A stretch of DNA of 64,000 nucleotides from Lophium mytilinum (lineage: Eukaryota; Ascomycota; Dothideomycetes; Mytilinidiales; Mytilinidiaceae). Location: NCBI GenBank assembly GCA_010093605.1, contig MU004191.1, positions 365,832 through 429,831 of the forward strand, in the 5' to 3' direction. Positions 58,308-64,000 of this stretch are shown piece by piece (within the stretch, counting starts at the first letter, position 1; every line of letters starts with the position of its first letter). A program made the translations under genes and the position numbers. The notes under the pieces were generated by a model. The model saw nothing but the letters and a program-made list of their open reading frames with translations. It searched no databases and was not told the origin of the DNA.

Positions 58308-59798
58308 TCAGGTCGTTTTCTGTTTCTTATTTGAGGAAGATGGGCCGGGAGCGTCGTCGTTGTTAGGGCGCTTGGAGCCTTCCTTTGCGCTTCCTGGGAG
58401 GTTTTCCTTTGCTCCTTGGGCGGCGTTCGTAGTTGGACCCGGTTTGATTGCGATGTACATGACCTTATAATTAGCTTCGGAGTCCGCTGGCGTACGGTTT
58501 GAATTGGTTATGTCTATAGGAGCGCCACGTGCTATGGTTGCACGGTCCGGATAACCTGGAGCAACACGTACCAGAGGTTGAGTGTCGGCGTGAGCGGTAG
58601 CTACAGAGAACGAGCATGTCTCCGGATAGTCGTCGGTTCTTCCCGCGGTCTCGTTAGGTCTAACTGGCATTAGAGCTGTCCAATGTCCTAATCGCGTCCA
58701 ATTTATCAGATGAATCTGTCCCCGAGGTGGATCGTTGTCTCCGTATATCCGAACTCCCCAATTCATTGATTTACCGGGTATATCATGGGTTGGAACATGT
58801 GCAAAGATTTGCACACCGTAAGCGTCTGCGATGAGTTGTAAGGCATGATCCGTGCCCCACGCTTCCCCAAAGAGTTGCTCCACGATATCACTATCCTCAA
58901 CTAGAGCCTGGTACAATCGCGTTCTCAGATAGTTGACCGAGTTACGTCTCGTGTAGTCCCTGCCGAAATTTTCCACGTGCCGATTCCCACGCCCGAGACG
59001 CCCGTAATTGAAAACGACCGCAGCATCGTACCGGACACGTTGCCATAGTTCTGCATTCCCCCAGTATGCATGCGCAAATGCAAGCCATAGACATTCGCCA
59101 CTGCCTCCTGCGTCATGTTGGCGAAATTCACGGTTTCGAGTGCCCCCTGGCCCCATAAACTCCGTCATTATTCCTTGATAACGAGACCAACCTCTCTCTA
59201 GCGCCCATAGATCGGGTTTCAAATCAGCTCTCCATTCTGTTGTGCGTTCCCAATATCTTCCCGGGTCGTTTGAAATGAGGACATATTTTTTCTCCCAGCC
59301 TTCGCACTCGCCCTGGGCCGTGTCGAAAAGTCCTTCGATGAAACCGTACCAGCTGTCGCAGTCGTTGTTTCTCTTTGCAACATCGAAAGATTCTTGGAGC
59401 GCAGTTAAGTCCCCTTCGTGGAATGTTCCATCTGTTTCGATAAAGCGGCGGATAGCTAATCCATTGTTCACAGGAGGATACCTCGTCGACCTCCTGTTCG
59501 CGTTGAGATAGTCCAGGAGCGGTGTGATGTAGACCTCTCGGGTAGCGTCTAGGTTGTTGTAATGTTCTTCGATGAATCCGACCAGGTGGCGCTTCCGATA
59601 TTTAATTTTCTTGCCGTCTGGTCCTCTTTCCGGTGGTTCGATTCCGCATCTTTTCAGTTCACTTTCGAGCTCGGGGACGGTCAGTTCGTCGAAACTGGCA
59701 ACATCCCATCTGGGCTCATTGGGCAACCGAGGTACGCCTCGACTGACAAGGTTGTCTGGCGATGGCCTTTTGGCCTTTTTAGTCCTTTTAGGAGGCAT
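58308..59798 (-). CDS. SAP-like domain plus OTU-type cysteine protease
   Basis: An intronless gene of 496 residues, starting at MPPKRTKKAKRP (59798), which gives an N-terminal nuclear-localisation cluster; an upstream in-frame ATG at 59897 is less likely. Residues about 36-80 (LTVPELESELKRCGI...KYRKRHLVGFIEEHY) fit a SAP-type DNA-binding helix pair. Residues about 229-376 carry an OTU deubiquitinase layout: Asp229 and Cys236 in DAGGSGECLW, WGTDHALQLIADAYGVQIF, then His372 in LGHWTAL. The tail is disordered and basic (NKKQKTT). OTU enzymes cut ubiquitin or related chains; a nuclear target is inferred from the SAP and NLS features. OTU domains also occur in mobile elements, and this gene lies within 4 kb of the RIP block, so element origin should be considered. 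Confidence 0.7.
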   Translation of the reverse strand: MPPKRTKKAKRPSPDNLVSRGVPRLPNEPRWDVASFDELTVPELESELKRCGIEPPERGPDGKKIKYRKRHLVGFIEEHYNNLDATREVYITPLLDYLNANRRSTRYPPVNNGLAIRRFIETDGTFHEGDLTALQESFDVAKRNNDCDSWYGFIEGLFDTAQGECEGWEKKYVLISNDPGRYWERTTEWRADLKPDLWALERGWSRYQGIMTEFMGPGGTRNREFRQHDAGGSGECLWLAFAHAYWGNAELWQRVRYDAAVVFNYGRLGRGNRHVENFGRDYTRRNSVNYLRTRLYQALVEDSDIVEQLFGEAWGTDHALQLIADAYGVQIFAHVPTHDIPGKSMNWGVRIYGDNDPPRGQIHLINWTRLGHWTALMPVRPNETAGRTDDYPETCSFSVATAHADTQPLVRVAPGYPDRATIARGAPIDITNSNRTPADSEANYKVMYIAIKPGPTTNAAQGAKENLPGSAKEGSKRPNNDDAPGPSSSNKKQKTT

Positions 59799-61147
59799 TC
59801 CGTCGAAGAGATAGAGCCGTGTCTTCGTGTATGGCTGTTTCCGATGTAGGACTCTCTGTCTAGAATGGTTTGAAATCGTGAACAGGCAATGAAGCAAGAA
59901 AAACGTGAGGATTGTTTAGACAAGGAATGACGGCGAAAGGTCGTTATGAGGCATGATCATGTTTGTTATACGTTCTCTCTTGTTCGTGAGTTTATAGCTA
60001 TTTGCGTTGATCTCCATTGTTATTGTGAGGACAATGGCAACAAAGGCTATAAGAGGAGGCTACAATTTCAATTGTGCATCCCAGGTTTAGCGCGAGAGTT
60101 GGTGAAGGCTTGGAGCAAACGGCGGCATGCGGCAGCCTTCACGCGTCAATACACTTCACTCACCTTACCGTCACAGCATTTTCGAGGTCATTCAAGGTGT
60201 TGTTCTCTTATTTCGAGACGGCGGCTTGGAATCGGAAACAATATAATTAGATAAGATGATTTAGGAAATGAATGAACGTCAAATTTGATGGTGACATCAA
60301 ACTTAGACTATATTTGAAGCACCGTAGTCACCTTTGTTCCCTGCAGTCTCAGCTGTTTGCCAGGGCTGATCTTGAACTGGTGATGAAGGAAACGTGGCTT
60401 TCCGTTACTGCAATTGTTCTCGCTATTGTTCTCGACGTTGTATGAGAGAACAAAAGGAAAAAGGAGTAGTGGGCACCTGAATAAGACAAAGAAAATCGGA
60501 CAATGGCATAGTTACTTCTCTTTTTGACCAGAAATCTACCGGTCTTTTGGTCTGAATGTCATCGTTCCTATGGCCACATTTCCTTGTCTGATTGTCGTGG
60601 AACCGGCTCCCGAGGTTTCGCGCGCCAAGCGCAGGCTCACTTACTACCCCTATGAGCGTGCCGAGAGATTCGAAGCATCAATTTATGGTGGTTGTATTTT
60701 TTGGCGATGAAGTTCAGTGAGGCGGGAGATGGCGGCCCTCAAGAGACGTAGAAGACGAGCGGACTCGTACGGGCCAACGAGCTTTCGCATTAACCTCATT
60801 GGGCGCACCATAAAGCTTTCCTCCAATGCCCTTGACGTTTGACTTCCAGTATTCATCTGATGGACGAGTATCTATGAGCATAGTGTCAAAGTCTTGTAAT
60901 TAGTAGTCCAGAAGGAGAGGAACATAGCGGAGTAGGCTTACTGCTCGCAGCTCGAAATGTCATATCACTTGAAGAAATGGTCTGCGGCAGAGCGATCAAA
61001 GCCACAAGTATGTACTTCGTACCATCAAGTAGCCAACTATGAACATGAAGTAGACTTTTACAATGAGAAAATTCGCCTAACGATAGCCAAATCACACACA
61101 GTCCACTCTAACGACTCCATGATCTAATGCCCACAGTCCTCGGCTTC
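59799..61147. other. intergenic, nothing recognised
   Basis: Between the start of the OTU gene and the end of the DUF4360-type gene. No supported gene; composition is normal. Confidence 0.5.
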
Positions 61148-61841
61148 CTAGCAGCTCCGCCACTTGATGTATAGCTGGTGCACGAAGGAGGCCTTAATCT
61201 TTTCAGTGCTGACGATCCCTGACTGGCTGTCACTACTCGAAGTCAGAGCTATCTGCGAGTTGATATTCAGCAGCCCCTGGCTACCACAAGGCGACCATGT
61301 TGCGATGGCTATATCGTCATGCTTATCGTAATACCCCGTAAATGGCCCATTGATTTCGGCCTCGGTAATTACCTAGGCTGTGTGTAAGCAAAGTGAACAG
61401 TTGAAAGCTGCAAGCATTGGACCCTACCTGAGCAGTTTGGCCGGAGAAGTAATAAAGTGCTGTAATGGAAGCCTGGACCCCAGAATCCAGATCGGCGTAG
61501 CCTATGTAGTCGGCGCTATACACCGCGTATTGAAAGCCGGCCGAGAAGTCGATGTCGAGGTTGATTTGGCAGAACTTTCTACTCTCAGTGATGGCAACAT
61601 TGGGTCCGACCGATGCTGAGAAGTCATCCCCGAATACTAGCGGTAGTATCTTTCCATCGTCTGAGATAGATGCATTGAGGGTCCCTTGTGGACATCCAGT
61701 GCCGCCGTAGGTAATGCCGTTGATGGATATACTGCTTGGAGCAGCAGATGCAGATCGATCGAAGACCTCGGGATAGAGATGTGGAGCAGGGATGGCGGTA
61801 GCTAACGCTGGCGCAAGAAGGGTGAGAAGAGCGACGTACAT
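61148..61841 (-). CDS. secreted DUF4360-type protein
   Basis: Minus-strand exons 61841-61428 and 61372-61148 give 212 residues, with a 55-nt phase-0 intron (Q-VITEAEING). Start chosen at MYVALLTLLAPALATA, a clean signal peptide; an in-frame ATG further upstream at 61952 would hide it. The mature protein has the family's marks: YGGTGCPQGT, SVGPNVAITESRKFCQINLD, GFQYAVYSADYIGYADLD, TWSPCGSQGLLNINSQI and a C-terminal Cys as last residue, giving four cysteines likely in two disulfides. Function of the family is unknown; members are common among secreted proteins of plant-associated and saprotrophic fungi. Confidence 0.88.
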
Positions 61842-62221
61842 GTTTGAATCACCTTGGAAAGTATATGAAGTAAATAGGGTTTTGGAGGAGGATGTAAGTT
61901 CGTTGATGGGAGAAGTTCCTTCTTTAAACACTGGAAATCCAATTAGGTTCACCCATTGTTACTTAACCTTAGTATCACTTTGCGACTGGCATCGAGACCG
62001 GCCTAAGGGCTTTGGGAAGGTGATGCTCTTTCCGAAGAATGCAGTATGCTAATTGCTTCGCTGTGATTTATAGCACGGTCTATCGGCCCGTCCATTTCGG
62101 GGAACAGATCGGCAGCATTGAGCTGTTGGGGAAAGTTGGGTAATTTGATTTTGATGATAGTATCGTCCCAGGGACAGTTGCTTCGCTAATGCTGAAATCC
62201 GGGGAGATCGTGTTGAAATTG
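61842..62221. other. intergenic up to the RIP boundary
   Basis: Upstream of the secreted-protein gene. Normal composition ends abruptly near 62,222, just after GGTCACGTGACGTAGG. Confidence 0.6.
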
Positions 62222-64000
62222 GTCACGTGACGTAGGTAGTACATAAGTAATATAATTAATTACATAGTAAGCTATCTATAGGTGGAGCTATAGCTATATA
62301 GCTAGAGCTATAGGGGGCTAGAAAGATTACTATCTAGCTATCTATTTTCTAGCACCTTATACTAAATTTTAATACTCCCTCTTAATTAAGAGTATAAGAA
62401 AATAGTAGCGCCTATATATAGCCTAAATTACAGCCTATTTTAAGCTCTAGCCTTAGTAAAACTCTTTAAAACCTTATTAGAAAAGAAGGGAAAAAGCGCT
62501 AGGTAGTATATAGAAAAGAATACTAGATAGTATAAAGAAAAGAGCGCTAATATAAGAAAGCTATAGACCTTTATAAAAAGATATAAAGAGAAACCTATTT
62601 AGTAAGTTATTTAAAGAGAGATATTAAAGAGAAACCTTAAGAGATATTAAGAGAAACCTTAAGAGATATTAAAAGAAATCTTAAGAGATATTAAAAAGAA
62701 CCTATTTAGTAAGCTAAATAAAACTAAAGAGAGCTAATTCTTTCTAATCTTCTATAGTATATACTCTATTAGATATATTAGCTATAGCTACTAGCTAGTA
62801 GAGAGTATTCTAGATATATTTTTCTTATCTAGAGAAGATCTAGCTACTACTATACTAGATAGTAGCTATTACTCTTTCTTTATTTACTATATTATAAAAG
62901 AAGCGCTAGGCTTTCTTTAGAACTTTTCTCTATCTCTTAATCTACCTATTATCTATATAGATAGGCTCTAGATTATAGTTATAAATAACTATAACCTTAC
63001 TAATATAGTTTATAGTAGTAATTACTACTATTCTCTAGTAGTACTATACTATATTCTTCTATTTACTAGCTCTTATACTAACCTAGAAGTCTATAGAAGT
63101 ACTAAAGTACTTAAGCTAGATCTTCTTTTACTAGTAGTTACTTTTCTAGAAGCTTCTAAAGGTTACCCTTTCTTAGTAGATAGCTCTAGCCTCTCTAGAG
63201 TCTTTACCTAGGGCTATTACTTCTCTAATAGCTTTTTTAACCTAGAAAGTTTTAATAATTCTATTCTTAAAGAAGATAATATTAGAAAAAATAAAAGAAA
63301 AGCTATATTTTACTTTAATATATTATAGAAACTCTATAAATTCTATAGAAGATAGCTAAGAAGTACTAGAAATATCTTTAAGTAGAATAGAGTAGATTTT
63401 ATCTACCTAGATAATATTATTAGAAGAGGCTCTAATAAGAACCTAAGTAAGTAAATTATTAAAGGCTTATCTTTATAGGCTTCTATACCTACTAGCTAGC
63501 TCTAGCCTAGGTAATTTAAACTAAGATTTATATAGTTAAAGAATAATATTTAAAAGTAAATTACTTAGTCTAGTATTAGTAGAATCTTCTATAATACTAG
63601 AATCTAAATCTTTAGAGTCTAGAATTTTAGAAACTATAATTCTTTTAGTACTATAGATAATACTAGTAGAGTTATAGATACTTAAAGAGAGTAAGTTTAT
63701 TAGATTCTAGAAAGTAACTAAGTTTAAGAGTAAATAGCTTAGTTTAATATTAGTAGAATTAAATAAGATTTTATTAGTATATATATTAGAGTTAGTAGTA
63801 TTAATATTAAAAGGAATTTTAGCGCTAGTAATACTAGAGCTAGAGTTATAGGTTATTAAAGGTAGTAATATTTTAGAGTTAGTATACTTTATCTATTTTA
63901 GGTATAGATTTCTTACCTTCTCTTTACTATACTACTTTAAAATTAGGCGGCCTAAATATTTATAATTAGGGCTTTTAGAATTAAGAGAAATTTTAGTTCT
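62222..64000. repeat. RIP-mutated AT-rich block, right edge of window
   Basis: TA-rich, with CA and TG almost missing, like the left block, and continuing past the window end. A short CTCCCTCTTAATTAAGAG near 62371 and iterated AAGAGATATTAAAAGAAA units at about 62625-62700 are visible. I could not identify protein relics; an inverted LTR element is possible. Confidence 0.75.
62625..62700 (+). repeat. short iterated units inside the RIP block
   Basis: Repeated blocks of the form GAAACCTTAAGAGATATTAA with small variations occur four to five times in a row. This is probably a decayed minisatellite or part of an element terminal region. Confidence 0.6.

Noticed and set aside
1-64000. CRISPR arrays, rRNA or a biosynthetic gene cluster
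   Set aside because: No regular repeat-spacer array, no rRNA sequence, and no polyketide, peptide or terpene synthase gene in the window.

Overview
The window is nuclear DNA from a filamentous ascomycete (Pezizomycotina). The evidence is short introns of about 47-121 nt with fungal splice signals (GTANGT-like donors, CTRAY branch sites, YAG acceptors), NADPH oxidase, hydrophobin and HeLo-domain genes, and blocks of DNA destroyed by repeat-induced point mutation (RIP). I cannot name a genus. All spliced models were built by hand: every junction was placed so that the reading frame and the conserved protein sequence continue across it.

Layout. Bases 1 to about 6,400 are an extremely AT-rich, RIP-mutated block holding a dead Ty3/Gypsy retrotransposon on the + strand (pol order RT, RNase H, integrase, chromodomain, polypurine tract, 3' LTR). 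From about 6.4 to 62.2 kb is a normal-composition gene island. From about 62.2 kb to the end is a second RIP-mutated block.

Gene island in order: lysine-methyltransferase-like protein; xylitol dehydrogenase; noxD (PRO41/p22phox-like, minus); noxA (NADPH oxidase, plus) with an in-frame TGA at codon 220; a HeLo domain fused to a degenerate Rho GTPase; a small hydrophobin; mitochondrial lysyl-tRNA synthetase MSK1 and TIM10 (divergent); an arrestin-like protein; TFIIA large subunit; a bZIP factor; GWT1 and a J-domain membrane protein (divergent); a large nuclear protein with coilin-like ends; a compact MetE-like methyltransferase; a secreted phytase-type phosphatase; a 1,372-residue sterol glucosyltransferase with tandem ubiquitin-interacting-like motifs; NOC2; a membrane protein; a SAP-OTU protease; and a secreted DUF4360-type protein.

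Themes. Three divergent pairs encode proteins of one compartment or complex: noxD/noxA (NADPH oxidase), MSK1/TIM10 (mitochondrion) and GWT1/J-protein (ER membrane). The most unusual items are the stop codon in noxA and its linkage to noxD, the HeLo-pseudoGTPase fusion, the coilin-like gene and the SAP-OTU gene. Large intergenic stretches (11.2-14.3, 20.1-22.6, 27.8-30.0 and 45.9-48.0 kb) hold no gene I can support but contain short tandem repeats, palindromes and a diverged dispersed repeat pair.
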